64,000 nt of DNA from Pseudomonas sp. FP2196 (lineage in GTDB: Bacteria; Pseudomonadota; Gammaproteobacteria; Pseudomonadales; Pseudomonadaceae), in NCBI RefSeq assembly GCF_030687715.1, contig NZ_CP117445.1, positions 3,957,501 to 4,021,500 of the forward strand, given 5' to 3'. A program made the position numbers and the translations under genes. Below, one piece after another: positions 32,939 to 43,601 of this stretch (its first letter is position 1; each line of letters starts with the position of its first letter). The notes beneath the pieces are model-generated. The model was not told the origin of the DNA. It was given only the letters and a program-made list of their open reading frames with translations, and searched no databases.

Positions 32939-35650
32939 ATGCTGATGAACACTCCACGCTTCACGCTCAAACCATTGGTGGCCACGATTTCTCGCCATCG
33001 TTTTGTTCCGCTGTATCTGGTGGCCATGGGGATGGGCGCCGGGACCGTGCAAGCGGCGGAGGACGATAATGCTGCCGTCCCGGCCGCCGCCGCAGTGGTT
33101 GCGCCGACCACGCAACTGCAACGGGTGGAAGTGACCGGCTCGGCGATTCGCCGGGTCGATGCGGAGACGGCGGTGCCGATCACCATTCTCAAGGCCGATG
33201 AGCTGCGCAAACAGGGCGTGACCACCACCGCCGAACTGGTGCAGCGCATCACCGGCAGCCAGTCGATCAACAACAGCGCAGGCTCGGTCGGCGCGGCCAC
33301 GGGTGGCGCCTCGTTCGCCGACATGCGCGGTATTGGCGCGAACAAGACGCTGGTGTTGCTCAACGGTCGACGGCTGGCCAACAACGCCTTGTCGGGGACC
33401 AACTCGGCCGGCGGCGCGGTGGATCTGAACATGATCCCGTTTGCCGCCATCGAGCGTGTGGAAGTGCTGCGCGACGGCGCATCGGCCCTGTACGGCACCG
33501 ACGCCATCGGCGGCGTGATCAACTTCATCACCAAGAAATCCCTGACTGACGGCCAGCTCACGCTCGGCGGCGAAACCCCGACCCACAGCGGCGGCGGTGC
33601 AACCAAGGACATGAGCGCCAGTTGGGGTTACGGCGATCTGGAAGAAGACCGCTTCAACGTGCTCGGCGTGTTCAACTACAACAAGCAGCAAAACCTCGAC
33701 GCCAACGACCGCTCCTTCGCCACCGACTACGCGCCCGGTCGCGGCCTCGATCAGACCTCCGGCACCGCGTTCCCCGGCAACTACAGCCAGAACGGCAACG
33801 CCACCAACCCGTTGGCCAACAGCAATTGCAACGGCCCCAACCTGGTCGCACGCGATGGCCTGTGCCGCTTCAGCACCCGCGAATACATCGACCTGGTGCC
33901 ACAAACCGAGAAGACTTCGTTCTTCGGCAAGACCACCGGCAAACTGGGCGATGATCACAACGTCAACCTCGAGTACTTCTGGTCGCGCAACAACAACGCC
34001 ACGGCGATTGGACCGGCGCCATTGACCGGCCTGAGTCTGGATTCCTCGTCGCCTTACTACCCGGGCAACGGCATCACCCCCGCGCCGACCGATTTCGCCC
34101 TCGACCCGACGCAACCGGTCGACGTCAACTGGCGCGAGACCGCTGCCGGCCCGCGTGAATCAAAAGACCAGAACACCAGCCAGCGCTTCCTGCTGAGCTT
34201 CGACGGCTTGGTGGGCGGCTGGGATTACAACGTCGGCGCCTCGTATAACCAGAACAAAATCGTCTCCAGCGTCACCAGCGGTTTCGTCAGCGATCAGGCG
34301 ATGATCGACGGTCTGGCCAGCGGTTTGCTCAACCCGTTCGGCCCGCAGTCGGCCGCCGGTCAGCAGTACATCGATAACGCTGCCTATCACGGCGCCTACT
34401 CCACGGCTGTCGGCCGGGTCGCCGGGTTTGACGGACGCATCAGCCGCGAAATCGGCGACTGGTTCGGTGCCGGTCCTTCCGGTCTGGCGCTGGGTGGCGA
34501 GTACCGCAAAGAGAAATTCCACCAGGACTTCGAGCAGTTTGCCGGCGACATTCAGAGCCTCGGCATCGACCCCAACGGCAGTGTCGAAGGCGACCGCAGC
34601 GTCAAAGCTGCCTACGCGGAAATCAACGTGCCGGTTCTCGACAGCCTCGAACTGTCCGCTGCCGTGCGCCACGATAAATACAGCGACTTCGGCAGCACCA
34701 CCAACCCGAAATATTCGTTCCGTTATCAGCCACTCAAAGAGCTGGTGGTGCGTGGCGCCTACAGCGAAGGTTTCCGTGCGCCATCGTTGTATGAGCTGTA
34801 TTCGCCGCGCAGCATCACGTTCACCCAGGGCTATTACAACGATCCGGTGCTGTGTACCGGCGGTGTGGTGCAACCGGGCGGCAACGGCGGGCGTGATTGC
34901 GGTCAGCAGTTCCTCAACCAGATCGGCGGCAACGAGGATCTGGCCCCGGAGAAGGCGCGTAACGTGACTCTGGGCTTTGTTTATCAGCCGATCAGCAACC
35001 TGTCGGTGGGCCTGGACTTCTGGTGGATTCACATCTCCAACCAGATCCAGCCGTTCCCGGAATCCACCGTGTTTGATCAGGCCGGCAGCTACCCGGATCG
35101 CTTCGTGCGCAATGCCGATGGCACGCTCAACTACATCGTTACCGGCAACGCCAACCTCGGTATCGTCGAAACCAACGGTGTCGATGTGTCGCTCGACTAT
35201 CGCTTCCCGAACACGCCTTACGGCCAGTTCGGCCTCGGGCTGCAAGGCACTTACGTCGACGAGTACGACTTCCAGAGCACTATCAAAGGCCCGTTCACCG
35301 ACAAGGTCGGCGACTTCCAGGGTGACGGCGTGATCGCTCGCTGGAAGCACAACCTGACTGGCAGCTGGACCTTCGGCGCGGCGCGGGCAGCACTGACCAA
35401 CCGCTTCACCACGGGTTACAACGATTACGACCGCGATACCCATGCGCGCGTGGCCTCGTATTCAGTGTGGGACCTGTCGGCCGGTTACACCTTCAACAAG
35501 GTGCTGGATGTCGATGCCGGGATGAAGAACGTGTTCGATCGCAATCCACCGTTCTCCAACCAGGCCTACAACTTCCAGAGCGGCTATGACCCGCGCTACA
35601 CCGATCCGCTGGGCCGCACGTTGTTTGCGCGCATGACGTACCACTTCTAA
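32939..35650 (+). CDS. TonB-dependent outer-membrane receptor
   Basis: The 903-residue protein has a signal peptide (about 1-39, ending VQAAE). A plug domain (about 60-185) follows, with LQRVEVTGSAIRRVDAETAV as TonB-box region and FADMRGIGANKTLVLLNGRR. A 22-strand barrel then ends in the terminal Phe of FARMTYHF. Long loops with Cys pairs (NSNCNGPNL...GLCRF; LCTGG...RDCGQQ) suggest disulfide-stabilised extracellular loops. It sits between exbD and a peptide ABC transporter, so the substrate is probably peptide-like, perhaps a xenosiderophore or a nucleotide-peptide. Substrate assignment is inference. Confidence 0.9.
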   Translation: MLMNTPRFTLKPLVATISRHRFVPLYLVAMGMGAGTVQAAEDDNAAVPAAAAVVAPTTQLQRVEVTGSAIRRVDAETAVPITILKADELRKQGVTTTAELVQRITGSQSINNSAGSVGAATGGASFADMRGIGANKTLVLLNGRRLANNALSGTNSAGGAVDLNMIPFAAIERVEVLRDGASALYGTDAIGGVINFITKKSLTDGQLTLGGETPTHSGGGATKDMSASWGYGDLEEDRFNVLGVFNYNKQQNLDANDRSFATDYAPGRGLDQTSGTAFPGNYSQNGNATNPLANSNCNGPNLVARDGLCRFSTREYIDLVPQTEKTSFFGKTTGKLGDDHNVNLEYFWSRNNNATAIGPAPLTGLSLDSSSPYYPGNGITPAPTDFALDPTQPVDVNWRETAAGPRESKDQNTSQRFLLSFDGLVGGWDYNVGASYNQNKIVSSVTSGFVSDQAMIDGLASGLLNPFGPQSAAGQQYIDNAAYHGAYSTAVGRVAGFDGRISREIGDWFGAGPSGLALGGEYRKEKFHQDFEQFAGDIQSLGIDPNGSVEGDRSVKAAYAEINVPVLDSLELSAAVRHDKYSDFGSTTNPKYSFRYQPLKELVVRGAYSEGFRAPSLYELYSPRSITFTQGYYNDPVLCTGGVVQPGGNGGRDCGQQFLNQIGGNEDLAPEKARNVTLGFVYQPISNLSVGLDFWWIHISNQIQPFPESTVFDQAGSYPDRFVRNADGTLNYIVTGNANLGIVETNGVDVSLDYRFPNTPYGQFGLGLQGTYVDEYDFQSTIKGPFTDKVGDFQGDGVIARWKHNLTGSWTFGAARAALTNRFTTGYNDYDRDTHARVASYSVWDLSAGYTFNKVLDVDAGMKNVFDRNPPFSNQAYNFQSGYDPRYTDPLGRTLFARMTYHF

Positions 35651-35668
35651 CCCGCCACACCACAACCC

Positions 35669-35760
35669 CCTGTGGGAGCGAGCCTGCTCGCGAAAGCGGT
35701 GGATCAGCAAAATATGTTTCGGCTGACACGACGCCTTCGCGAGCAGGCTCGCTCCCACAG
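35669..35760. repeat. REP pair, GAGCCTGCTCGCGA family
   Basis: Inverted units of TGTGGGAGCGAGCCTGCTCG lie between the receptor gene and yejA, inside what looks like a single transcription unit. Confidence 0.88.
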
Positions 35761-35798
35761 TTTGATCTGTGTTGTTTCAGGGACTGAGGAGTGATTTC

Positions 35799-37664
35799 AT
35801 GAAATTCATGCGCAACATGGCCGCCCTGCTGCTTGGCGGCACGCTGCTGTGCAATGCCGCACATGCGCTGGCCGTCGGCACTTACGCAATGACGGTGTAC
35901 GGCGAGGCGCCGAAATACCCGGCGGGTTTCCAGCATTTCGATTTCGTCGATCCCAAAGCGCCCAAGGGCGGTTCACTCAGCCGTGCGTCGATGGAGATCG
36001 GCCAGTACAACTACATCGCGCCCTATGCCGACCAAGGCATTTCCGTGGTGCAGGTCAATGACTGGGTGTATTCGCCACTGGCGTTCCGTTCGCTGGATGA
36101 GCCCTACACCGTCTACGGCCTGGTCGCGCAGCAGATGGAGCGCGATCCCGAAGGCCTCTGGGTACGTTTCACCCTCAACCCCAAGGCGCGCTTCGCCGAT
36201 GGCACGCCGATCACCGCCGAAGACGTGCGCTACACCTTCAACCTGCTGATGACCAAAGGCAGCCTGAGCTATCGCCAGCAATATGCCGACGTGCAGGACG
36301 TGCTGATCGAAAGTCCGCGTCAGGTGCGCTTCACCTTCAAGAACAACCTCAACCGCACCTTGGCGCTGGATCTGGCGACGATGCGCGTGGTGCCCGAGCA
36401 CTGGTGGAAGACGCGCGACTTCGCCAATGGCGGCGGTTTCGAGCCGCCGCTGGGCAGCGGCCCGTACCGGGTGAGCAAGGTCGACGCCGGGCGCAGCATC
36501 AGTTTCGAGCGTGATCCGGACTGGTGGGGCAAAGACCTGCCGGTCAGTCGCGGGATGTACAACTTCGACAACCTGACGATCAATTTCTACGGTGATACCG
36601 ATGTCGCCCGCCAGCTATTGCAGGCCGGCGCCTTCGACTACAACCGCGAGTTTTCTTCGTCCGGGTATGTGGTGGGTTACGACAGCCCTGCCCTGCGTGA
36701 CGGACGCTTGCAGCAGTCGATCCTCGCCCCGGAAAAACCGACGGCGGCGCAGGGCTTCGTGTTCAACCTGCAAAACCCGATCTTTCAGGACCGACGCGTG
36801 CGCCAGGCGATCAGCCTGTTATGGGATTTCGAGTGGACCAACAAGCAGATGTTGCGCGGCTTCTACGTGCGCCAGCACAGCTTCTGGCCGAAGAGTGAAA
36901 TGGCCGCCACCGCCCTGCCCGACGCCGAGGAATTGCAGATCCTCGAACCGCTGCGCGGACAGATCCCCGACGAGGTCTTCACCACGGTGTATCAGGCACC
37001 GAAAACCGACGGCAGCGGCTACATCCGCGACAAGCAACTGCAAGCGCTGAAACTGCTGGCCGAGGCCGGATGGACGGCGAAGAACAATCGGCTGGTCAAC
37101 GCGGCCGGCGAACCGCTGGAGTTCACTTTCCTCGACGGTCAGGGCGGTTTCGACCGCATGCTGCTGCCGTTCAAACGCACCCTCGCGCAGATCGGCATCA
37201 CCCTCAATTTGCGCCGCATCGACTCGGCGCAATACGTCAACCGGCTCAACGCTCGCGACTACGACATGATCGTCACCAGTTTCCCGCGCAGTGGCGATCC
37301 GATCGTCTCCCCCGGCCGCGAGCTGTACAGCCTTTACGCCTCGCAAAGTGCCACGCAAATCGGCAGTTCGAACTCGATGGTGTTGGCCAACCCGGCCGTG
37401 GATCAACTGATCGACGGCCTCGTCCAGGCCAATACCCGCGACGCCATGGTGCATTACGCCCGCGCCCTCGACCGGGTGCTGCAATGGGGTTACTACATGA
37501 TTCCCAACTACTACTCCAAGGGCACGCCGACGGTGTATCAGAACCGTTTCGGCATGCCGGCGCGGCAGCCGCTGTACAACGAAGGCCTGGAAACCTGGTG
37601 GGAGGTTTCGGCCAAGCCGTTGACCACACAACAGATGCACGCCCAGCTCGCGGGGGGCCAGTGA
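35799..37664 (+). CDS. yejA: YejA-like peptide-binding protein of ABC transporter
   Basis: The 621-residue periplasmic solute-binding protein (SBP_bac_5 family) has a signal peptide (about 1-26, ending AAHALA). The family opening [20 protein letters not shown] and the binding-cleft segments [20 protein letters not shown] and [18 protein letters not shown] are clear. Length and context match YejA, which imports microcin C and other oligopeptides. GAGGAG precedes the chosen ATG; an in-frame start 30 nt upstream lacks one. It is followed 1 nt later by yejB. Confidence 0.9.
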   Translation: MKFMRNMAALLLGGTLLCNAAHALAVGTYAMTVYGEAPKYPAGFQHFDFVDPKAPKGGSLSRASMEIGQYNYIAPYADQGISVVQVNDWVYSPLAFRSLDEPYTVYGLVAQQMERDPEGLWVRFTLNPKARFADGTPITAEDVRYTFNLLMTKGSLSYRQQYADVQDVLIESPRQVRFTFKNNLNRTLALDLATMRVVPEHWWKTRDFANGGGFEPPLGSGPYRVSKVDAGRSISFERDPDWWGKDLPVSRGMYNFDNLTINFYGDTDVARQLLQAGAFDYNREFSSSGYVVGYDSPALRDGRLQQSILAPEKPTAAQGFVFNLQNPIFQDRRVRQAISLLWDFEWTNKQMLRGFYVRQHSFWPKSEMAATALPDAEELQILEPLRGQIPDEVFTTVYQAPKTDGSGYIRDKQLQALKLLAEAGWTAKNNRLVNAAGEPLEFTFLDGQGGFDRMLLPFKRTLAQIGITLNLRRIDSAQYVNRLNARDYDMIVTSFPRSGDPIVSPGRELYSLYASQSATQIGSSNSMVLANPAVDQLIDGLVQANTRDAMVHYARALDRVLQWGYYMIPNYYSKGTPTVYQNRFGMPARQPLYNEGLETWWEVSAKPLTTQQMHAQLAGGQ

Positions 37665-37665
37665 C

Positions 37666-38730
37666 ATGCTGCGTTATCTGAGTCGACGCTTGCTGCTGAT
37701 CATCCCGACGTTGCTGTGCATTCTGGTGGTCAATTTCCTCATCGTGCAGGCCGCGCCGGGTGGCCCGGTGGAACAGGCCATCGCCCGCCTGCAAGGCTTT
37801 GGCGGACACAGCATGGGCGGCGGTGGCGAGGTCACTGCGATTGGCGGCGCCGGGCGCAGCAGCCGTGGCCTCGACCCCGCGCTGATCGAGGAAATCAAAC
37901 ACCACTACGGCTTCGACAAATCCATGCACGAACGCCTGTGGCTGATGCTGAAAAACTACGCGCAGCTGGATCTGGGCAGCAGTTTTTTTCGCGGCGCCAA
38001 GGTCACTGACTTGATCGCGCAGAAGCTGCCGGTGTCGTTGTCGCTGGGGCTGTGGGCGACGCTGATCACTTACCTGATCTCGATTCCGCTGGGCATTCGC
38101 AAGGCGATCAAGAACGGCAGCGCCTTCGACGTCTGGAGCAGCACGGCGATCATCGTCGGCTATGCGATGCCGGCGTTTCTCTTCGCGATTCTGCTGATCG
38201 TGGTGTTCGCCGGCGGCAGTTACGTCAACTGGTTTCCGGTGCAGGGCCTGGTCTCGGACAACTTCGACAGCCTCAGCACCTTGGGCAAGGTCGGCGACTA
38301 CCTCTGGCATCTGGTGCTGCCAGTGACGGCGCTGGTGATCGGCGGTTTCGCCACGCTGACCATCCTGACCAAAAACAGCTTTCTCAACGAGATCAGCCGC
38401 CAGTACGTGATCACTGCCCGGGCCAAGGGCTTGACCGAGCGCCGCGTGCTCTACGGCCATGTGTTTCGCAACGCCATGCTGCTGGTGGTGGCCGGTGTGC
38501 CGTCGGCGCTGATCGAGGTGTTTTTCGCCGGTTCCCTGTTGATCGAAACCATCTTCAACCTCGACGGCCTCGGGCGTATGAGCTACGAAGCGGCGGTGTC
38601 GCGCGACTACCCGGTGGTGTTCGGCGCGCTGTTTCTGTTCACCCTGTTCGGCCTGTTGATCAAGCTGATCGGCGACCTTTGCTACACCCTGCTCGACCCG
38701 CGCATCGACTTCTCGGCGAGGACTGCCTGA
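37666..38730 (+). CDS. yejB: YejB-like ABC transporter permease
   Basis: The 354-residue inner-membrane permease has the DppB-type layout: an N-terminal helix, a long periplasmic loop (about 30-120), then five helices. It ends in the EAA loop region [20 protein letters not shown] (about 247-266) that contacts the ATPase. A Gly/Ser-rich insert ([20 protein letters not shown]) lies in the periplasmic loop, as in YejB. The stop overlaps the start of yejE by one base. Confidence 0.92.
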   Translation: MLRYLSRRLLLIIPTLLCILVVNFLIVQAAPGGPVEQAIARLQGFGGHSMGGGGEVTAIGGAGRSSRGLDPALIEEIKHHYGFDKSMHERLWLMLKNYAQLDLGSSFFRGAKVTDLIAQKLPVSLSLGLWATLITYLISIPLGIRKAIKNGSAFDVWSSTAIIVGYAMPAFLFAILLIVVFAGGSYVNWFPVQGLVSDNFDSLSTLGKVGDYLWHLVLPVTALVIGGFATLTILTKNSFLNEISRQYVITARAKGLTERRVLYGHVFRNAMLLVVAGVPSALIEVFFAGSLLIETIFNLDGLGRMSYEAAVSRDYPVVFGALFLFTLFGLLIKLIGDLCYTLLDPRIDFSARTA

Positions 38731-39752
38731 TGTTCACACTTTCTCCTCTGGGTCAGCGCCGTGTCGCTCAGTTCAAAGCCAACCGACGCGGGCGCTGGTC
38801 GCTGTGGCTGTTCATCGGCCTGTGCCTGATTTGCCTCGGCGGCGAGTTGATCGCCAATGACAAGCCGCTGGTGATCCGTTACCACAACGCCTTGTATTTC
38901 CCGATCCTCAGCGATTACCTGGAAACCGATTTCGGTGGTGAACTGCCGTTTCAGCCGGATTACGCCAGCAGCTACGTGCACAAGCTGATTGAGGATCAGG
39001 GCGGCTGGATGCTCTTTCCGCCGATCCCGTTCAGTTACGACACGGTCAATTACGACCTCAGCGAACCGGCGCCGAGTCCGCCCTCCTCCAGCAATTGGCT
39101 GGGCACCGACGATCAGGCGCGGGACGTCTTGGCGCGAGTGATTTTCGGCACGCGGATTTCAATTCTGTTTGCGCTGATCCTCACCGGTATCAGTGCGTTG
39201 ATCGGCATCGTCGCCGGGGCGTTGCAAGGGTATTACGGCGGTTGGGTCGATCTGCTTGGGCAACGGGTGCTGGAGATCTGGTCGGGGTTGCCGGTGCTGT
39301 ATCTGCTGATCATTTTGTCCGGTTTCGTTTCGCCGAGTTTCTGGTGGTTGCTGGGGATCATGGCGTTGTTCTCGTGGCTGGCGCTGGTGGACGTGGTGCG
39401 TGCCGAGTTTTTGCGTGGGCGCAATCTGGAATACGTCAAAGCCGCGCGGGCCTTGGGCCTGACCGACAGCGAGCTGATGCGCCGGCACATCCTGCCCAAC
39501 GCAATGACCTCCACCCTCACCTACCTGCCGTTCATTCTGACCGGCGCCATCGCCACCCTCACCGCGCTGGATTTCCTCGGTTTCGGCATGCCGGCCGGCA
39601 CCGCGTCGCTGGGCGAGTTGATCGGCCAGGCCAAGCGCAATCTGCAAGCGCCGTGGCTGGGGCTGACGGCGTTTTTCGCCTTGGCGCTGATTCTGTCGTT
39701 GTTGGTTTTCATCGGCGAAGCCTGCCGAGATGCCTTTGATCCGAGGAGCTGA
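38730..39752 (+). CDS. yejE: YejE-like ABC transporter permease
   Basis: The 340-residue second permease has six predicted helices. SSSNWLGTDDQARDVLARVI (about 117-136) is the conserved pre-helix motif, and VKAARALGLTDSELMRRHIL (about 237-256) is the EAA loop. The real start is the ATG that shares its A with the yejB stop codon; the frame is open for 680 bp upstream only as an overlap with yejB. It pairs with YejB as the transport channel. yejF follows after 1 nt. Confidence 0.92.
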   Translation: MFTLSPLGQRRVAQFKANRRGRWSLWLFIGLCLICLGGELIANDKPLVIRYHNALYFPILSDYLETDFGGELPFQPDYASSYVHKLIEDQGGWMLFPPIPFSYDTVNYDLSEPAPSPPSSSNWLGTDDQARDVLARVIFGTRISILFALILTGISALIGIVAGALQGYYGGWVDLLGQRVLEIWSGLPVLYLLIILSGFVSPSFWWLLGIMALFSWLALVDVVRAEFLRGRNLEYVKAARALGLTDSELMRRHILPNAMTSTLTYLPFILTGAIATLTALDFLGFGMPAGTASLGELIGQAKRNLQAPWLGLTAFFALALILSLLVFIGEACRDAFDPRS

Positions 39753-39753
39753 C

Positions 39754-41358
39754 ATGAATGACCATTTGATCGAGATCCGCGACCTGCGTGTCGCCTTCGC
39801 CGGGCAAGAAGTGGTGCACGGTATGAACCTCGATATCCGCCGTGGCGAGTGCCTGGCGCTGGTCGGTGAATCCGGCTCGGGCAAGTCGGTGACGGCGCAT
39901 TCGATCTTGCGTTTGTTGCCCGGCAAAACCGTCAGCAGCAGTGGCTCGATCAGCTACAACGGGGTCGACTTGCTGCATGCCAGCGAACAGCAGATGCGCG
40001 GTTTGCGCGGCAACCGGATTGCGATGATTTTCCAGGAGCCGATGACTTCGCTGAACCCGCTGCACACCGTGGAAAAACAGGTCAGCGAGGTGCTGGAGAT
40101 TCACAAGGGACTCAAGGGTCGCGCGGCCCGGGCGCGTACCTTGGAGCTGCTGGAACTGGTGGGCATTCGCCAACCTTTGCAGCGCTTGAAAGCCTATCCC
40201 CATCAACTCTCCGGCGGCCAGCGGCAACGCGTGATGATCGCCATGGCGCTGGCCAACGAGCCGGAACTGTTGATCGCCGACGAGCCGACCACCGCGCTGG
40301 ACGTCACCGTGCAGCAGAAGATTCTTGAGCTGTTGATCGAGTTGCAGCAACGCCTGGGCATGTCGTTGCTGCTGATCAGCCACGATCTCAATCTGGTGCG
40401 ACGCATCGCCCAGCGGGTGTGCGTGATGCGCCACGGCGAGATCGTCGAGCAGGCCGATTGCGAAGCCCTGTTTCGCGCGCCGCAGCATCCCTACAGCCGC
40501 TTGTTGATCGAGGCAGAACCCAGCGGCGCGCCGGTGCCGAGTGAGTACGACCACAACCTGCTGGAAGTCGATGACCTGAAGGTCTGGTTCCCGTTGCCCA
40601 AAGCGTTATTCAGCCGTCAGCAGGAGTACATCAAAGCGGTGGACGGCGTCAGTTTCAGCCTGCAACGCGGCAAGACCCTGGGGATTGTCGGCGAGTCCGG
40701 TTCGGGCAAGTCGACGCTGGGTCAGGCGATCCTGCGGCTGGTGGAATCGGAGGGCAATATCCGCTTCGGCAACAAGCAACTGAGCCTGCTCAACCAGCGT
40801 TTGATGCGGCCGTTGCGGCGGCAGATTCAAGTGGTGTTTCAGGACCCGTTCGGCAGCCTCAGTCCACGGATGTCGGTGCAGCAGATCATCGCCGAGGGTT
40901 TGCTGACCCATGGTATCGGCACCGAGACCGAGCGTGAGGCAGCGGTGATTCGGGTGCTCGAAGAAGTCGGGCTGGATCCGCAAAGTCGTCATCGATATCC
41001 CCATGAGTTCTCCGGCGGCCAGCGTCAGCGCATTTCCATCGCCCGCGCATTGGTGCTGGAACCGGCGCTGATTCTGCTCGATGAACCGACCTCGGCGCTG
41101 GATCGCACAGTGCAAAAGCAAGTGGTGGAGTTGTTGCGGCAATTGCAGATCAAGCATGGGCTGACGTATCTGTTCATCAGCCATGATCTGGCGGTGGTGC
41201 ATGCCCTGGCCCACGACTTGATGGTGATCAAGGATGGCAAAGTCGTGGAACAGGGCTCTTCGCGCAAGATCTTTGCGGCGCCGCAGCATCCCTATACCCA
41301 GGAGTTGCTGAAAGCTTCGGGATTGGTGGTATCCCGCCCAATCGCCGAACTTGTGTAG
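39754..41358 (+). CDS. yejF: YejF-like ABC transporter ATP-binding protein
   Basis: The 534-residue protein fuses two nucleotide-binding domains. The first has GESGSGKSV (about 35), LSGGQRQRV (about 152) and [12 protein letters not shown]; the second has GESGSGKST (about 315), FSGGQRQRI and [12 protein letters not shown]. Both are intact. It energises import through YejB-YejE. The start has GAGGAG upstream. The stop codon TAG lies inside a REP element, so insertion of that REP seems to have set the C-terminus (LAELV-type end). Confidence 0.92.
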   Translation: MNDHLIEIRDLRVAFAGQEVVHGMNLDIRRGECLALVGESGSGKSVTAHSILRLLPGKTVSSSGSISYNGVDLLHASEQQMRGLRGNRIAMIFQEPMTSLNPLHTVEKQVSEVLEIHKGLKGRAARARTLELLELVGIRQPLQRLKAYPHQLSGGQRQRVMIAMALANEPELLIADEPTTALDVTVQQKILELLIELQQRLGMSLLLISHDLNLVRRIAQRVCVMRHGEIVEQADCEALFRAPQHPYSRLLIEAEPSGAPVPSEYDHNLLEVDDLKVWFPLPKALFSRQQEYIKAVDGVSFSLQRGKTLGIVGESGSGKSTLGQAILRLVESEGNIRFGNKQLSLLNQRLMRPLRRQIQVVFQDPFGSLSPRMSVQQIIAEGLLTHGIGTETEREAAVIRVLEEVGLDPQSRHRYPHEFSGGQRQRISIARALVLEPALILLDEPTSALDRTVQKQVVELLRQLQIKHGLTYLFISHDLAVVHALAHDLMVIKDGKVVEQGSSRKIFAAPQHPYTQELLKASGLVVSRPIAELV

Positions 41359-41443
41359 GAGCTGCCGCAGGCTGCGATCTTTTGACTTTGATCCTTTAAA
41401 AAGCAAGATCAAAAGATCGCAGCCTGCGGCAGCTCCTACAGGG
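41353..41443. repeat. REP pair, GGAGCTGCCGCAGGCTGCGATC family
   Basis: Inverted REP units begin within the last codons of yejF: the TAG stop is part of the REP's TGTAGGAG edge. The pair ends about 120 bp before the DUF3455 gene. Confidence 0.88.
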
Positions 41444-41562
41444 GATTTGCGGGGTTTGAAATTTATTTTTCAATCACTGCATCCAATCGGCTCCGCCACG
41501 GGTAGTCCCTGTAACAGCCCTCCTTGGCTGCCAGCGATCTACCCCTTTCGGAGAAAACACTG

Positions 41563-42084
41563 ATGAACGCCACACAGCTGATTTGCTTCACCGGTTTGCT
41601 TGCAGCCTCCTCGACGGCCTTCGCCCAAAGCAGTTACCCCGACACCATCAAAGTTCCGGACGGCCACAAGATCGCGCTGGAAACCACCGGGGTCGGCGAG
41701 ATCACCTACGAATGCCGCGACAAGCCCAATATGGCCGGGCAGACCGAGTGGACCTTCGTCGGCCCCAAAGCGGTGCTCAATGATCGCAGCGGCAAGCAGG
41801 TCGGCACCTACTTCGGCCCACCGGCCACCTGGCAGGCCAAGGACGGTTCGAAAGTCACCGGCACGCAACTGGCGGTAGCGCCATCGAGCCCGGGTAACCT
41901 GCCCTATCAACTGGTCAAGGCCAACCCTGCTGAGGGCAAAGGCGCGATGACCGGCGTGAGCTACATCCAGCGTGTCGCGCTCAAGGGCGGCGTAGCGCCG
42001 AGCAGCGAATGCACGGCGGCGAACAAGGGCAAACAGGAAACGGTGAAGTACCAGGCGGATTACATTTTCTGGGCGGCGAACTGA
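41563..42084 (+). CDS. DUF3455 domain-containing exported protein
   Basis: The 173-residue protein has a signal peptide (1-21, ending AFA) and a DUF3455 domain. The conserved segments GVGEITYECRDKPNMAGQTE and KVTGTQLAVAPSSPGNLPYQ are clear, as is YIQRVALKGGVAP near the end. Two Cys (ECRDK, ECTAA) could form a disulfide. Function unknown. It lies upstream of the ECF sigma/anti-sigma pair, and DUF3455 genes are often found by such pairs. CATCC and GTAGTC elements 17 bp apart upstream (about 41480-41507) are a possible ECF promoter, which I hold weakly. Confidence 0.8.
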   Translation: MNATQLICFTGLLAASSTAFAQSSYPDTIKVPDGHKIALETTGVGEITYECRDKPNMAGQTEWTFVGPKAVLNDRSGKQVGTYFGPPATWQAKDGSKVTGTQLAVAPSSPGNLPYQLVKANPAEGKGAMTGVSYIQRVALKGGVAPSSECTAANKGKQETVKYQADYIFWAAN

Positions 42085-42106
42085 TTTCTCAGGCTCACCC
42101 TGCCCA

Positions 42107-42200
42107 CCTGTGGGAGCTGGCTTACCAGCGATGGCGTCGCGTCAGTCAACATTTATGTCACTGATACACCGCCATCGCGGGCAAGCCCGCTCCCACAGGG
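42107..42200. repeat. REP pair, AGCTGGCTTGCCAGCGA family (diverged)
   Basis: Inverted units (TGTGGGAGCTGGCTTACCAG and GCGGGCAAGCCCGCTCCCAC) differ at several bases and lie between the DUF3455 and sigma factor genes. Confidence 0.8.
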
Positions 42201-42240
42201 TTCTGCGTTGTAATGCGGAAAATGAGCTAGATTGCACTGC

Positions 42241-42777
42241 ATGTCCTTACCCGAATCTGAATTCGATTACGAAGCCCGTCTCGCCGCCTGTGCCCGCGGC
42301 GAGCGGTCGGCCCTGCGCGATTTGTATGTGCAGGAAGGCCCGCGCCTGCTCGGCGTGGCCAAACGGCTGGTGCGCGACACGGCGCTGGCAGAGGACATTG
42401 TCCATGAGGCCTTCATCAAGATCTGGAACGGCGCGGCAGGGTTTGATCCGGCGCGCGGTTCGGCGCGCGGCTGGATGTTCACCGTGACCCGGCACCTGGC
42501 GTTGAATCTGCTGCGTAATCAGGCTCGGGAAACACCGTTCAGCGAAGATCATGAAATGCCCGCGCACGACGATGACGGCTTCGATGTCCAGGCGCATTCG
42601 GCGCGCATTCACCGCTGCCTGGAGCAACTCGATCCGCAGCGCCGAAGCTGCATCATTCATGCGTATGTCGACGGCTACAGCCATGCGCAGATTTCCGCGC
42701 GCCTCGACACGCCGCTGGGCACCGTCAAAGCGTGGATCAAACGCAGCCTCAACGCCTTGCGGGAGTGCATGGGATGA
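42241..42777 (+). CDS. ECF-type RNA polymerase sigma factor (SigK-like)
   Basis: The 178-residue protein has sigma region 2 (AALRDLYVQEGPRLLG-type start, then LAEDIVHEAFIKIWNGA, about 25-65) and region 4 (LDQRRRSCIIHAYVDGY-like start, with AQISARLDTPLGTVKAWIKR as its helix-turn-helix). Domain order and the downstream RskA-like anti-sigma factor point to the SigK group. The start at the second in-frame ATG is chosen by length, since the ribosome-binding site is weak. The sigma stop and the anti-sigma start overlap as ATGA. Confidence 0.9.
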   Translation: MSLPESEFDYEARLAACARGERSALRDLYVQEGPRLLGVAKRLVRDTALAEDIVHEAFIKIWNGAAGFDPARGSARGWMFTVTRHLALNLLRNQARETPFSEDHEMPAHDDDGFDVQAHSARIHRCLEQLDPQRRSCIIHAYVDGYSHAQISARLDTPLGTVKAWIKRSLNALRECMG

Positions 42778-43469
42778 CCACTGAATCGGAACGCGACGAG
42801 CTGGCCAGCGAATATGTGCTCGGGACGCTCTCGGCTGAAGATCGCGCCGACGTTCAACGGCGCCTGCCGACGGATCCTGAGCTGCGTGCTGCGGTGGATG
42901 TCTGGGAACGACGCCTGCTGGACCTCACCGACCTCGCCGAACCGCAACAGCCATCACCCCTGTTGTGGCCGCGAATTGAACGCAGTGTCGAACGACTTAC
43001 GCAAAAAGTGTCTGGCCCGGCGCAAACCTCATGGTGGAATCTGTTGCCGCTGTGGCGCGGTTTGAGTGCTGCCGGGTTAGCCGCAACGTTGATATTGGGT
43101 TCAATCCTGCTGACCCAGACCACGCCGAAGCCGAGTTATCTGGTAGTGCTGGTCGCGCCGCAGGACAAGGCCCCGGGCTGGGTGATTCAGGCCAGCAACT
43201 CACGGGAGATTCAGTTGATACCGCTGGGCGTGGTCGAGGTGCCGGCGGACAAGGCGCTGGAATTCTGGACCAAGGCTGACGGTTGGCAAGGGCCGGTATC
43301 ACTGGGGTTGGTCAAGCCGGGGCAGGCGCTGAAAGTTGAACTGGATAAACTGCCGCCACTGCAACCCAATCAGTTGTTCGAGCTGACACTGGAAGGCGCC
43401 AACGGCTCGCCGATCGGCAAACCGACCGGGCCGATTCAGGCGATCGGGCGCGCGGTTAAGGTGCTGTGA
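42774..43469 (+). CDS. Anti-sigma factor, RskA-like
   Basis: The 231-residue protein has an N-terminal cytoplasmic anti-sigma domain (LASEYVLGTLSAEDRADVQR, about 10-29), one transmembrane helix (GLSAAGLAATLILGSILL, about 95-112) and a periplasmic RskA C-terminal domain. That domain contains APGWVIQASNSREIQLIPLG and the closing ELTLEGANGSPIGKPTGPIQ. It holds the upstream sigma factor inactive until a periplasmic signal triggers proteolysis. Translation is coupled to the sigma gene. Confidence 0.88.
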   Translation: MTTESERDELASEYVLGTLSAEDRADVQRRLPTDPELRAAVDVWERRLLDLTDLAEPQQPSPLLWPRIERSVERLTQKVSGPAQTSWWNLLPLWRGLSAAGLAATLILGSILLTQTTPKPSYLVVLVAPQDKAPGWVIQASNSREIQLIPLGVVEVPADKALEFWTKADGWQGPVSLGLVKPGQALKVELDKLPPLQPNQLFELTLEGANGSPIGKPTGPIQAIGRAVKVL

Positions 43470-43601
43470 GGCTCTAAATCAAGGGGCCTGGCAATCATCA
43501 TCGGCGTCGATGTTCACAATCACAGCAATGAAGTTCTCATAAAAAATCTCCGGCGTAACATCCGCTCCATACCAACCAATAACACCCCGGAGCACACCAT
43601 C

